NCBI RefSeq assembly: GCF_010685995.1
Contig: NZ_JAAGWK010000005.1
Coordinates: 124,001 to 188,000 of the forward strand
Direction: 5' to 3'
DNA: 64,000 nucleotides
Source: Goekera deserti
GTDB taxonomy: Bacteria; Actinomycetota; Actinomycetes; Mycobacteriales; Geodermatophilaceae
Positions 19,538 through 27,838 of this stretch are shown one piece after another. The stretch's first letter is position 1. Each line of letters starts with the position of its first letter. The notes below the pieces were generated by a model. It did not search any database, was not told where the DNA came from, and was given only the letters and a program-made list of their open reading frames with translations. The translations under genes were made by a program, and so were the position numbers.

Positions 19538-20272
19538 TCAGGCGCGGGTGCCCCGGTGCAGCGCGACGACCCCGCCGGTGAGGTTGCGCCAGGCGACGTC
19601 GCTCCAGCCGGCACCCTGCAGGCGGGTGGCGAGCGCGGCCTGGTCCGGCCAGGCCCGGATCGACTCGGCGAGGTAGCCGTAGGCGTCGGGGTTGCTGCTC
19701 ACCCGGTCGGCGATCCGCGGCAGCGCCTTCATCAGGTACTCGGTGTAGACGGTGCGGAACGGGCGCCACACCGGCGAGGAGAACTCGCACACCACCAGCG
19801 TGCCGCCCGGCCGGGTGACCCGGCGGAACTCGCGCAGCGCGGCGTCCGGGTCGGCCACGTTGCGCAGGCCGAAGGAGATGACCACGCCGTCCACGCTCTC
19901 GTCGGCCAGCGGCAGCGCCATCGCGTCGCCGGCGACCTTGGGCACCGGGCGCTGCATGCCGGCCCAGAGCATGCCCTGGGAGAAGTCGCAGGCGATGGCC
20001 CGCACCCCGCCGGCGGCGAGCTCCACGGTGCTCACCGCGGTGCCGGCGGCGACGTCCAGCACGGTCTGCCCGGCACGGGCGCCGAGGGCCTGCCGGGTGG
20101 CCCGGCGCCAGCCGGCGTCCAGGCCACCGGAGAGCACGGTGTTGGTCACGTCGTAGCGGCCGGCGACCCGGTCGAACATCGCGGCGACCTCGGCCGGGCG
20201 CTTGTCCAGGTCGGCGCGCAGACCCCGTCGGCTCCGGAGCGTGCTGCGCGTCTCCTCCTCGCGGGTCACCAC
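19538..20272 (-). CDS. menG: Demethylmenaquinone methyltransferase
   Basis: SAM-dependent methyltransferase of the UbiE/MenG family, 244 residues, performing the last ring methylation of menaquinone. [12 protein letters not shown] near 33-44 and the SAM loop [10 protein letters not shown] near 73-82 are typical, as are [21 protein letters not shown] in the middle and [12 protein letters not shown] later. The start is GTG at 20272 with another GTG directly after it. It is divergent from the isochorismate synthase gene with only 38 bases between the starts, so the two share a promoter region. Confidence 0.92.
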   Translation of the reverse strand: MVTREEETRSTLRSRRGLRADLDKRPAEVAAMFDRVAGRYDVTNTVLSGGLDAGWRRATRQALGARAGQTVLDVAAGTAVSTVELAAGGVRAIACDFSQGMLWAGMQRPVPKVAGDAMALPLADESVDGVVISFGLRNVADPDAALREFRRVTRPGGTLVVCEFSSPVWRPFRTVYTEYLMKALPRIADRVSSNPDAYGYLAESIRAWPDQAALATRLQGAGWSDVAWRNLTGGVVALHRGTRA

Positions 20273-20310
20273 GGCGGCGACGGTACCCGCACAGCTCCTA
20301 CCCTCGGGGG

Positions 20311-21600
20311 GTGAGCACAGCGGCGGTCACCTCCCCGCGGGACCCGGCGTCATGGCGGTCCAGCACCCTGACCACCCCGCTCGGGCGGCGCCGCACCCCG
20401 CTGCTCCACCTGCTCCCCGTCGAGGGCGCAGTCTCCTGGGTGCGCCGCGGTGAGGGGCTCGTCGGCTGGGGCGAGGCCGACCGGCTGGAGGTGTCCGGGC
20501 CCGGCGCGCTCGCCGAGGCCCAGGAGTGGTGGGCCGACCGCTGCGCCCGCACCGCCGTCGTCGACCCGCTGCGGGTGCCCGGCTCCGGCCCGGTCGTGTT
20601 CGCCTCCATCGCCTTCGACACCGAGGCCTCGACGTCGGTCTTCGTCGTCCCCGAGGTGGTCGTGGGCCGCCGCGGCGGGCAGACCTGGGTGACCACCACC
20701 GACGACGCCGTGGACCGCCCGGTGTTCGAGACGTCGGGCGAGGAGGCGGACACCTCGATCGGCCAGCTGCGCTACGCCGACGGCTCGCTGGACCCGGTCA
20801 CCTGGTGCGGTGCGGTGGCCGCGGCCGTGGAGCGCATCGACGCCGGCGACCTGGCCAAGGTGGTGCTGGCCCGCGACCTGCTGGTCACCGCCGACCACCG
20901 GCTGGACCCGCGCCGGCTGCTGCTCCGGCTGGCCAGCCGCTTCCCCGACTGCTGGACCTTCGCCGTCGACGGCCTGCTCGGCGCCACCCCCGAGCTGCTG
21001 CTGCGCCGCACCGGCCGCGAGCTGTCCGCCCGGGTGCTGGCCGGAACCGCGCCCCGCGGGGCCGGCGCCGCGGACGACGTGCTGGCCGCCGGCCTGCTCG
21101 GCTCGGCGAAGGACCGGGCCGAGCACCGCTACGCGGTCGACTCGCTGGTCACCGCGCTGCAGCCGTTCTGCTCCGAGCTGGTCGCCCCGGCGGAGCCCGA
21201 GCTGCTCACCCTGCCCAACGTGCGGCACCTGGCCAGCGACGTGCGCGGCACCCAGCGGCGCAGCGGCGCCCGGGGGGCCGCCGGCCTGCTGGAGCTCGTG
21301 GACGCCGTGCACCCGACGGCCGCGGTCTGCGGCACGCCGACGCCGGTCGCGGCCCGGGTGATCGCCGAGCTGGAGGGCATGGACCGCGGCCGCTACGCCG
21401 GGCCGGTCGGCTGGCTGGACGCCCGGGGCGACGGCGAGTTCGGCATCGCGCTGCGCTGCGCCCAGCTCACCGGCGAGGACGGCGGCGCCCAGGCCCGGCT
21501 GTTCGCCGGCTGCGGCATCGTCGCCGGCTCCGACCCCGCGGCCGAGCTGGCCGAGACGCAGAACAAGCTCGCCGCCTTCCAGGCCGCCCTGGAGGACTGA
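20311..21600 (+). CDS. menF: Isochorismate synthase (MenF/EntC family)
   Basis: Chorismate-binding enzyme of 429 residues that makes isochorismate, the first step towards menaquinone. Family features in order: AKVVLARDL with the catalytic Lys near 190, [18 protein letters not shown], the HLASDVRG stretch, and [10 protein letters not shown] with GYAGPVGW-like sequence [17 protein letters not shown] near 370. No siderophore genes are nearby while menD lies immediately beyond, so the menaquinone role is preferred. The start is GTG at 20311 with CTCGGGGG before it. The stop runs directly into a repeat shared with two other genes (21603-21661). Confidence 0.9.
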   Translation: MSTAAVTSPRDPASWRSSTLTTPLGRRRTPLLHLLPVEGAVSWVRRGEGLVGWGEADRLEVSGPGALAEAQEWWADRCARTAVVDPLRVPGSGPVVFASIAFDTEASTSVFVVPEVVVGRRGGQTWVTTTDDAVDRPVFETSGEEADTSIGQLRYADGSLDPVTWCGAVAAAVERIDAGDLAKVVLARDLLVTADHRLDPRRLLLRLASRFPDCWTFAVDGLLGATPELLLRRTGRELSARVLAGTAPRGAGAADDVLAAGLLGSAKDRAEHRYAVDSLVTALQPFCSELVAPAEPELLTLPNVRHLASDVRGTQRRSGARGAAGLLELVDAVHPTAAVCGTPTPVAARVIAELEGMDRGRYAGPVGWLDARGDGEFGIALRCAQLTGEDGGAQARLFAGCGIVAGSDPAAELAETQNKLAAFQAALED

Positions 21601-21602
21601 GG

Positions 21603-21661
21603 AAGGACCCCGCTGCCCCCCCACCACTTGCACGCTCGCGGCGGGACCCTGCAGCGGGGCC
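21603..21661. repeat. Stop-codon-abutting palindromic repeat, copy A
   Basis: Begins two bases after the isochorismate synthase TGA and ends just before the menD stop, filling the convergent gap. Its reverse complement matches 56745-56802 with four substitutions and one base of length difference in a C run. GGACCCCGCTGC and GCAGCGGGGCC can pair as an 11-bp stem with one bulged A and a loop of about 35 bases. A bidirectional terminator is the simplest role. Confidence 0.75.
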
Positions 21662-21667
21662 GTCCGG

Positions 21668-23437
21668 TCAGCTCAGCGCGGTGGCGGCGGCATCCCGCAG
21701 GCGGGTGGCGAGCTCGGCCTCGGCGCGCTGGTCGGTGCGGACGACGACCACGCGCCGGCCACCGGCGGCCAGCGCCTGCTGCAGCTGGTCCGGCGTGGTG
21801 ACCGCCGTCGCCGGCCAGCCCAGCGCCCGGGCCACCGCGACCAGGTCTCGGCCGTGCGGGGTGCCGAACACCCGGCGGTACCGGTCGCGGTAGGCGTCAC
21901 GGCCGGGCTCGAGCTGGGCGAAGATCCCGCCGCCGTCGTTGTCACCGACGACGACGGTCAGGTCGGGCAGCGGCTCGCCGTCGCCCTCGACCAGCCCGGT
22001 CATGTCGTGCAGGAACGTGAGGTCGCCCATCAGCGCGAACGCCGGTCCGCCGCCGGCGGCCTGGTGGGCCAGGGCGGCGCCGGTCGCGGTGGAGATCGTG
22101 CCGTCGATGCCGGCCACGCCGCGGTTGGCCAGCACGGTCAGCCCGGCGCGGGGCACGGCCAGCCGGTCCACGTCGCGCACCGGGGTGGAGCTGCCCAGCA
22201 CCAGCAGGGCACCGGCCGGCAGCGCCGCCACCAGGTCGCGCGCCAGCCGCGCGGCGGTGAGCGCCGGCCGCCCGTCCACCGGTGCGTCCAGGACCGCGTC
22301 GACGGCGGCGCCGACCCGCGCGGCCGCGTCGGACCACGCCGGCAGCCAGGCCTCGTCCGTCGACCCCGCCGCGTCGGCACCGCCCAGCACGCTGCCCAGG
22401 TCGATCCGCACGCCACCCACCACGGCGCTGCCCCGCCCGGGGTCGGGCCAGCGCGGCGTGGGGCCCAGCGTCTCGACGGCGACGTCCGGGTCGGCCAGCA
22501 GGGCACCCACCGGCCGGGACAGGGTGGGCCGGCCGACCACGAGCACCCGGTCGGGCCGGTGCTCGGCGATCCAGTGCGGGGTGCCCAGCAGCAGCGCCGC
22601 GCCGCGCACCGCCCCGGTGGCCCCCCAGGCACCGCTGCTCGGCTCGGCCAGCACCGGCCAGCCGCGCTGGTCGGCGATCACCGCTGCCGCGCGGCCCACC
22701 GCGGTGGGCGCGTCCCCGGCGACCACGACGGTGCGACGGCGCCGCCGGCTGGCCAGCGAGGCCAGTGACGGCGCGGCCAGCGGCCCGGGCTCGGTGGCCG
22801 CCGAGGTCCACGGGGCGCCGTCCGGCCGGCCCGCCCAGGGCGAGGTCGGCTCGGCGCCGGGCTCGGCGGTGTCGTCGGCGTCCGGCATCAACGGGTCGCG
22901 CAGCGCCAGGTTCAGGTGCACCGGGCCGGGGTCGGCGGAGAGCGCTCCGACGGCCAGCAGCAGCGCCCGCGCGGTGAGCGAGCGCCAGTAGCGGTTCTGC
23001 ACGGCCTCCCGGCCGGGCTCGGGCACGCCCAGGTCGGCGGCGAAGCGCACCGCGCCGCCGTAGAGCCCGACCTGGTCGACTGTCTGGTTCGCGCCTGTGC
23101 TGCGCAGCTCCGGCGGGCGGTCGGCGGTCAACGCCAGCAGCGGCACCCCGCTGTGCGCCGCCTCCAGCACGGCGGCATGCAGATGGGCCGCGGCGGTGCC
23201 CGAGGTGGTGAGCACCGGCACCGGCCGGCCGGACGCCTTCGCCAGACCGAGGGCGAGGAAGGAACCGGTGCGCTCGTCGATGCGCACGTGCAGCCGCAAC
23301 CGGCCGGCGGCCTCGGCGTCGGCCAGCGCCAGGGCCACCGGCGCCGACCGCGACCCCGGGCAGACGACGGCGTCCCGCACGCCCCCGCGCAGCAGCTCGT
23401 CGACGAAGACCCGCGCGAAGGCGGTGGACGGGTTCAC
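21668..23437 (-). CDS. menD: SEPHCHC synthase (2-succinyl-5-enolpyruvyl-6-hydroxy-3-cyclohexene-1-carboxylate synthase)
   Basis: Thiamine-diphosphate enzyme of 589 residues that adds succinic semialdehyde from 2-oxoglutarate to isochorismate. The N-terminal pyrimidine domain shows CPGSRSAPVALAL, DERTGSFLALGLAK (catalytic Glu) and TSGTAAAHLHAAVLEA; the C-terminal domain shows RGVAGIDGTISTA and the ThDP-metal motif GDLTFLHDM ... DNDGGGIF. The GTG start at 23437 overlaps the menC stop as GTGA. It is convergent with the isochorismate synthase gene that supplies its substrate. Confidence 0.96.
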   Translation of the reverse strand: MNPSTAFARVFVDELLRGGVRDAVVCPGSRSAPVALALADAEAAGRLRLHVRIDERTGSFLALGLAKASGRPVPVLTTSGTAAAHLHAAVLEAAHSGVPLLALTADRPPELRSTGANQTVDQVGLYGGAVRFAADLGVPEPGREAVQNRYWRSLTARALLLAVGALSADPGPVHLNLALRDPLMPDADDTAEPGAEPTSPWAGRPDGAPWTSAATEPGPLAAPSLASLASRRRRRTVVVAGDAPTAVGRAAAVIADQRGWPVLAEPSSGAWGATGAVRGAALLLGTPHWIAEHRPDRVLVVGRPTLSRPVGALLADPDVAVETLGPTPRWPDPGRGSAVVGGVRIDLGSVLGGADAAGSTDEAWLPAWSDAAARVGAAVDAVLDAPVDGRPALTAARLARDLVAALPAGALLVLGSSTPVRDVDRLAVPRAGLTVLANRGVAGIDGTISTATGAALAHQAAGGGPAFALMGDLTFLHDMTGLVEGDGEPLPDLTVVVGDNDGGGIFAQLEPGRDAYRDRYRRVFGTPHGRDLVAVARALGWPATAVTTPDQLQQALAAGGRRVVVVRTDQRAEAELATRLRDAAATALS

Positions 23438-24441
23438 GCCGACGCCCCGGACACGGGCGCGGTCCCGGGGCAGGGCGGGGATCCGGCCTGCACCGCGGCG
23501 AGCCGGTCCAGCCAGCGCCGCTCGGTGTCCGGGTCCGCGGCGGTCTCGGCCAGCCGGTCGGGCACCACGGCGCGCACGGCCACGGCGCCGTCGACCGGCA
23601 GCAGCGGGGTGGAGGTGACGTCGTCGGTGAACAGCGCCACGGTGGCCAGGCCGCAGGCGAAGGGCAGCTCGGGCAGGGCCGCGGCGAGCGCCACGCCTGC
23701 GGCCATGCCGACCGAGCTCTCCAGCGCGGAGGAGACCACGCAGGGCAGCCCGTGCGCCTCGGCGACGGCCAGCGCAGCCCGCACGCCGCCCAGCGGGGCG
23801 ACCTTGAGCACCAGCACGTCGCAGGCCTCGCGCAGGTCCACCCGCAGCGGGTCCGCGGCCAGCCGCAGCACCTCGTCGGCGGCGATCCGCACGTCGGTGC
23901 GCCGGCGCAGCGCGACCAGCTCGGCGACCGTGGCGCACGGCTGCTCGACGTACTCCAGGCCGACCCGGTCCAGCTCGCGGATGCGGGCCACGGCGGTGTC
24001 GACGTCCCAGGCGGCGTTGGAGTCGACCCGGATGGCGCCGGCCGGACCCAGGGCGTCACGCACCGCCTCGACCCGGGCGACGTCGTCGGCGGGGGTCTGG
24101 CCGGGCTCGGCCACCTTGACCTTCGCGGTGCTGCAGCCGGACGCCGTCACGAGGGCGTGCGCCTGCTCCGGGCCGACCGCGGGCACGGTGACGTTGACCG
24201 GCACGGTGGATCGCTGCGGGGCCGGCCAGCCCAGCACCGCGGCCTCGACGGCGCTGGCCCACCAGCGGCGGCTGGTGGCGTCGTCGTAGTCCCAGAACGG
24301 GCAGAACTCGCCCCAGCCGGCCGGGCCCTGCACCAGCACGGCGTCCCGCACGTCGATGCCGCGGAACCGGGTGCGCAGCGGGATGCGGTAGACGTGGGCG
24401 GACAGCGCGACCGACGGCGCGTCGGGGCCGGCGGTGATCAC
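23434..24441 (-). CDS. menC: o-Succinylbenzoate synthase
   Basis: Enolase-superfamily dehydratase of 335 residues making o-succinylbenzoate. Catalytic residues expected for MenC are visible in order: the KxK pair in AKVKVAEPG near 127, metal ligands in RVDSNAAW, EYVEQP and IAADEV, and the general base Lys in LVLKVAPLGG near 222. The GTG start at 24441 is divergent from menE with 87 bases between starts. It is the first gene of a menC-menD transcript. Confidence 0.94.
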   Translation of the reverse strand: MITAGPDAPSVALSAHVYRIPLRTRFRGIDVRDAVLVQGPAGWGEFCPFWDYDDATSRRWWASAVEAAVLGWPAPQRSTVPVNVTVPAVGPEQAHALVTASGCSTAKVKVAEPGQTPADDVARVEAVRDALGPAGAIRVDSNAAWDVDTAVARIRELDRVGLEYVEQPCATVAELVALRRRTDVRIAADEVLRLAADPLRVDLREACDVLVLKVAPLGGVRAALAVAEAHGLPCVVSSALESSVGMAAGVALAAALPELPFACGLATVALFTDDVTSTPLLPVDGAVAVRAVVPDRLAETAADPDTERRWLDRLAAVQAGSPPCPGTAPVSGASA

Positions 24442-24453
24442 CCGTCCAGCGTA

Positions 24454-24513
24454 GAAGGACCCCGTCGCCCGCCACGCCCCGCTCCGCTCGCCGCGGGCCC
24501 CGGCGACGAGGCC
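24454..24513. repeat. Diverged relative of the palindromic repeat (copy D)
   Basis: This 60-base stretch in the menC-menE divergent gap aligns without gaps to copy A (GAAGGACCCCG start, CGCTCG...CGCGGG middle, GGCC end) at about 70% identity. Stem bases differ from copy A on both sides in a compensating way (CGTCGCC opposite GGCGACG). Unlike the other copies it lies beside start codons. Confidence 0.5.
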
Positions 24514-24528
24514 ATAGGGTGGTCAGTC

Positions 24529-25719
24529 GTGGCCCGGCACCTGACACTCGTGCCCGCGCCCGACTGCCCCGGCGGCGTGCTGGACACCGTGTGGCCGGCA
24601 CTGCGCGCGGCCCTGGACGGCGGCGCCCCGCTGGCCGTCGTCCCGAGCTCTCCGGCGCCCGCGGCCGCCGCCGCGGCGCGGGTGCTGCAGCCGGACCGGC
24701 CGCTGGAGCCCGGCGCCGACCTCGTGGTGCTGACCTCCGGGTCGACCGGCGGTGGCCGCGGCGTGCTGCTCGGGGCCGGGGCGCTGCGGGCCTCGGCGAG
24801 CGCCACGCTGGACCGGCTGGGCGGGCCGGGCAGCTGGCTGCTGGCGCTGCCCACCTCGGCGATCGCCGGCCTGCAGGTGCTCTGCCGCAGCGCGCTGGCC
24901 GGCCGGGTGCCGACCGTGCTCGACCGGCCGGGCGGCGAGTCGCTGGCCGCGGCGCTGGCCCGGATGCCGGCCGGCGACCGGCGGTACACGGCGCTGGTGC
25001 CCACCCAGCTGCTGCGCTACCTGGACCACGAGCCCGAGGCACTGGCCACCCTGGACGGGGTGCTCGTCGGCGGCGCCGCCACCGACCCGGCGCTGCTGGC
25101 CCGGGCACGCGCCGCCGGCGTCGCGGTGCGCACCACCTACGGCATGAGCGAGACCGCCGGCGGGTGCGTGTACGACGGCGTCCCGCTGGACGGCGTCCGG
25201 GTGCGGGTGGGTGGGGACGGCGTGCAGCTGGCCGGCCCCGTGCTCGCCGACGGCTACCGGCTGGACCCGGAAGCGACCGCCGCTGCCTTCGCCGACGGCT
25301 GGTTCACCACCCGGGACGCCGGCTCGCTGACCCCCGACGGCCGGCTCACCGTGCACGGCCGGCTGGACGACGTGGTGGTCACCGGCGGGGTCAACGTGGC
25401 GCCGCAGGCCGTGGAGGCGGCGCTGCGGGAGCACCCCGCCGTCGCCGACGCCGTGGTCACCGGCCGGCCCGACCCGGAGTGGGGGCAGCGGCTCGTCGCG
25501 GTGGTGGTGCCCGCCCCGGGCGCCGCACCGGCGCTGGCCGAGCTGCGGCCCTGGGTGGCCGGGCGGCTCGGCGCGCCCGCCGCACCCCGCGAGCTGTGGC
25601 TGGTCGACGCCGTCCCCACGTTGCACACCGGCAAGCCGGACCGGCGGGGCGTGGCGGCCGCCGTCCTCGACGGCACCCTGCACCCCGCACCCCCGATCCC
25701 CGACGCAGGAGCGCACTGA
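24529..25719 (+). CDS. menE: o-Succinylbenzoate-CoA ligase
   Basis: Adenylate-forming ligase of 396 residues that activates o-succinylbenzoate. It has the phosphate-binding loop LTSGSTGGGRGV near 67-78, TTYGMSETAGG near 203, the ATP-binding DGWFTTRDAG, and hinge plus C-terminal Lys in HTGKPDRRG near 367. The protein is short for the superfamily, as actinobacterial MenE often is, mostly from a reduced N-terminal region. Start GTG at 24529 follows GCCATAGGGT, a possible -10 close enough that the transcript could be leaderless or nearly so. menA follows after 3 bases. Confidence 0.93.
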   Translation: MARHLTLVPAPDCPGGVLDTVWPALRAALDGGAPLAVVPSSPAPAAAAAARVLQPDRPLEPGADLVVLTSGSTGGGRGVLLGAGALRASASATLDRLGGPGSWLLALPTSAIAGLQVLCRSALAGRVPTVLDRPGGESLAAALARMPAGDRRYTALVPTQLLRYLDHEPEALATLDGVLVGGAATDPALLARARAAGVAVRTTYGMSETAGGCVYDGVPLDGVRVRVGGDGVQLAGPVLADGYRLDPEATAAAFADGWFTTRDAGSLTPDGRLTVHGRLDDVVVTGGVNVAPQAVEAALREHPAVADAVVTGRPDPEWGQRLVAVVVPAPGAAPALAELRPWVAGRLGAPAAPRELWLVDAVPTLHTGKPDRRGVAAAVLDGTLHPAPPIPDAGAH

Positions 25720-25722
25720 CCC

Positions 25723-26595
25723 ATGGCCACCCCCGCCCAGTGGGTCGAGGGCGCCCGCCCCCGCACCCTGCCCGCCGCCCTCGCCCCCGTACTGGTGGGT
25801 TCCGGTGTCGCCGGCGCCCTCGACGAGTTCCGGGCCGGCCCCGCCCTGCTCGCCCTGGTGGTGGCGCTGGCGCTGCAGGTGGCGGTCAACTACGCCAACG
25901 ACTACTCCGACGGCAAGCGCGGCACCGACGCCGAGCGGGTCGGGCCGATGCGGCTGGTCGGCTCCGGGGCGGCGACGCCGCGGCAGGTGCTGGTGGCGGC
26001 GCTGCTGTCCTTCGCCGTCGCGGGGGTGGCCGGTCTGGCGCTGGCCGCGGTGTCCAGCTGGTGGCTGGTGGCGGTGGGCGCCGCGTGCATCGCGGCGGCC
26101 TGGACCTATACCGGGGGCCCGATCCCCTACGGCTACCGGGCGCTGGGCGAGGTGTTCGTGTTCGTCTTCTTCGGCCTGGTGGCCGTGGTGGGCACGACCT
26201 TCGGCCAGACCCGCTCGGTCGACGGGCTCGCGTTCGCCGCCGCGGTGCCGATCGGGCTGCTGTCGGTGGCGCTGCTGATGGTGAACAACCTGCGCGACGT
26301 GCACGGCGACGCCGCCGTCGGCAAGCGCACCGTCGCGGTGCTCCTCGGCGAGGCGCGCAGCCGGTACGCCTACGCCGGGCTGATGGTGGTGCCGTTCCTC
26401 GCCGTCGTGCTGATCGGCCTCGCCCGGCCCTGGGCGCTGCTGGCCCTGCTGGCCGCCCCGCTGGCGGTGCCGCCGGTGCGCACGGTGCTGCGCGGCGGAC
26501 GCGGCCCCGTGCTGATCGGCGCCCTGCGCGCCACCGGCCTGGTCACCCTGGTCACCGGCATCCTGCTGGCCACCGGCCTCGCCCTCAGCAGCTGA
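25723..26595 (+). CDS. menA: 1,4-Dihydroxy-2-naphthoate polyprenyltransferase
   Basis: UbiA-superfamily membrane enzyme, 290 residues and about eight to nine helices, attaching the polyprenyl tail to dihydroxynaphthoate. Both Asp-rich metal-diphosphate motifs are present: NDYSDGKRGTDAER near 60-73 and NNLRDVHGDAAVGKRT near 187-202. It is in a pair with menE, separated by 3 bases. Its tail substrate would come from the synthase at the far end of the nuo operon. Downstream lie a long-armed inverted repeat and a G-run tract that may end its transcript. Confidence 0.95.
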   Translation: MATPAQWVEGARPRTLPAALAPVLVGSGVAGALDEFRAGPALLALVVALALQVAVNYANDYSDGKRGTDAERVGPMRLVGSGAATPRQVLVAALLSFAVAGVAGLALAAVSSWWLVAVGAACIAAAWTYTGGPIPYGYRALGEVFVFVFFGLVAVVGTTFGQTRSVDGLAFAAAVPIGLLSVALLMVNNLRDVHGDAAVGKRTVAVLLGEARSRYAYAGLMVVPFLAVVLIGLARPWALLALLAAPLAVPPVRTVLRGGRGPVLIGALRATGLVTLVTGILLATGLALSS

Positions 26596-26641
26596 CCCTC
26601 CCGCCCCACGCCACTACCCCCTCACCGCCCCCCATCGCCCG

Positions 26642-26701
26642 GCGATCATGGAGCTGCACGAGCGACCCGCCGGCGCGCCGTTCACACAGCTCCATGATCG
26701 C
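26642..26701. repeat. Inverted repeat with 15-bp perfect arms
   Basis: GCGATCATGGAGCTG at 26642-26656 is the exact reverse complement of CAGCTCCATGATCGC at 26687-26701, with a 30-base GC-rich loop. It sits 46 bases after the menA stop and before the convergent DUF4229 gene. The arms are less GC-rich than their surroundings. Terminator, REP-like element or protein site are all possible. Confidence 0.75.
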
Positions 26702-26702
26702 G

Positions 26703-26755
26703 GCGGGGGCTGGGGGGTGGGGGGCGGCTGGGGGCGGGGGCGGGGGGGGAGGGGG
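26703..26755 (+). other. G-run tract with quadruplex potential
   Basis: At least seven runs of five or more G separated by one to four bases lie on the plus strand between menA and the DUF4229 gene. The pattern meets the usual G-quadruplex definition several times over. In the menA transcript it would lie in the 3' untranslated region; in the opposite transcript it is a C-rich stretch just after the stop codon. Confidence 0.6.
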
Positions 26756-27067
26756 TTACTCGGAGCCCTTGAGGCGGGCGCGGAGCTCCTCCTTGGAACG
26801 GCGGCGCACCTCGCCGCGCGCGACCAGGGCCTCGGTGAGGCGTTCCCGCAGCGAGCGGAGCAGCACGAAGGACACCGGCATGGACAGCAGCAGGCCGAAC
26901 AGCAGCGCCGGGATGCCGACCAGGCCGACCGACCACAGCAGGGCCACGAGCACGCCGGCGACGAGCAGCCGGCCCAGGGTGTAGGCGATCAGCAGCGGTG
27001 CCAGGGCAGGGGGCCGGGCCGGTTGCCCGTCCGGTCCGACGGGTGTGGTGGTGCTCGGCTCAGCCAT
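26756..27067 (-). CDS. DUF4229 family membrane protein
   Basis: A 103-residue protein with two hydrophobic segments (about 24-45 and 50-68) and a basic C-terminal tail with RRRSKEELRARL, matching the pattern of the actinobacterial DUF4229 family, whose function is unknown. The ATG at 27067 overlaps the stop of the AsnC-type regulator gene by 8 bases, so the two are one transcription unit. It is usually found near men genes in actinobacteria, as I recall, which hints at a respiratory-chain link but proves nothing. Confidence 0.75.
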   Translation of the reverse strand: MAEPSTTTPVGPDGQPARPPALAPLLIAYTLGRLLVAGVLVALLWSVGLVGIPALLFGLLLSMPVSFVLLRSLRERLTEALVARGEVRRRSKEELRARLKGSE

Positions 27068-27488
27068 GACGGCCCTCCCACTTGGTCGACAGCACGACGG
27101 TCGTCCGGGTGCGGGCGACGCCCCGGATCCTGTTCAACGCGCTGATGGTGCTCTCCAGTGCCGGGATGTCGGGCACACGCACCTTGAGCATGTAGCCCTC
27201 GCTGCCGGCCACGAACCAGCAGTCCTCGACGCCGGGGACCTCGCGCAGCGCGTCCTCGATGCCCTCCTCGACGACGGAGTCGCTCTCGATCAGCCCGACC
27301 AGCGCGGTGACCCCGAGCCCGACCGCCGCCGGGTCCACCACCGCACGGTAACCGGTGATCACCCCGGCCGACTCGAGCTTCCCGACCCGCTCGTGCACGG
27401 CCGGCGCCGACAGTCCGACCTGCCGGGCCAGCTCGGCGTAGCTGGCCCGGCCGTTCTCACGGAGCAGGGAGATCAGCTGCTCGTCCAC
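27060..27488 (-). CDS. AsnC/Lrp family transcriptional regulator
   Basis: Lrp-type regulator of about 142 residues. The N-terminal helix-turn-helix is clear (LLRENGRASYAELARQ-VGLSAPAVHERVGKLESAGVITGY) and is followed by an RAM/ACT-like effector domain (GVEDCWFVAGSEGYMLKVRV). The true start is uncertain: there is no ATG. GTG at 27488 gives a protein beginning exactly at the helix-turn-helix, but the strong AGGAGG upstream is 15 bases away. The same AGGAGG is 6 bases before an in-frame ATC at 27497. It is divergent from a small membrane protein gene and co-transcribed with the DUF4229 gene. Confidence 0.85.
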   Translation of the reverse strand: MDEQLISLLRENGRASYAELARQVGLSAPAVHERVGKLESAGVITGYRAVVDPAAVGLGVTALVGLIESDSVVEEGIEDALREVPGVEDCWFVAGSEGYMLKVRVPDIPALESTISALNRIRGVARTRTTVVLSTKWEGRHG

Positions 27489-27605
27489 CGCGTCGATGGC
27501 CGGTCCTCCTCGCGCGCGCAGGCGGTCCCAGGAGTCGGTGACCGCTCCTGCTGCTGCGAGTATCGCTCCGGTCGTACATTGGAGTCCGACGAGGGTGGTG
27601 ATCCG

Positions 27606-27833
27606 GTGCTCTTCCTGCTCCTGATGGTGATCGCCGTGGCCGTGGTGGTCATGATGATGCGCAAGTCCGCGATCCAGCGTGGCCCGGAGGGGCCGGGGCG
27701 GGGCGGCACGCCGCGCCCCCCGAGGCAGCCGCGTCCGACGCGCCCGCCGTCGGTGCTCGGCCCGGACGACGACCCGGACTTCCTCCGGGAGCTCGACCGG
27801 CGCACCCGCCGGGACGACGGCACCCCCGCCTGA
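27606..27833 (+). CDS. Small single-pass membrane protein
   Basis: A 75-residue protein with one N-terminal hydrophobic helix (LFLLLMVIAVAVVVMMM), then a basic Pro-rich linker and an acidic/basic end (DDDPDFLRELDRRTRR). GTG at 27606 follows GAGGGTGGTG. A strong hairpin (27839-27868) comes right after the stop, supporting expression. I do not recognise the family. The helix-plus-charged-tail layout resembles small membrane anchors, but no function should be assigned. Confidence 0.65.
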   Translation: MLFLLLMVIAVAVVVMMMRKSAIQRGPEGPGRGGTPRPPRQPRPTRPPSVLGPDDDPDFLRELDRRTRRDDGTPA

Positions 27834-27838
27834 CCGAG

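Noticed and set aside
20410-21633. Minus-strand frame opposite isochorismate synthase
   Set aside because: The plus-strand gene has clear chorismate-enzyme motifs; the opposite frame is low-complexity Gly/Gln/Arg.
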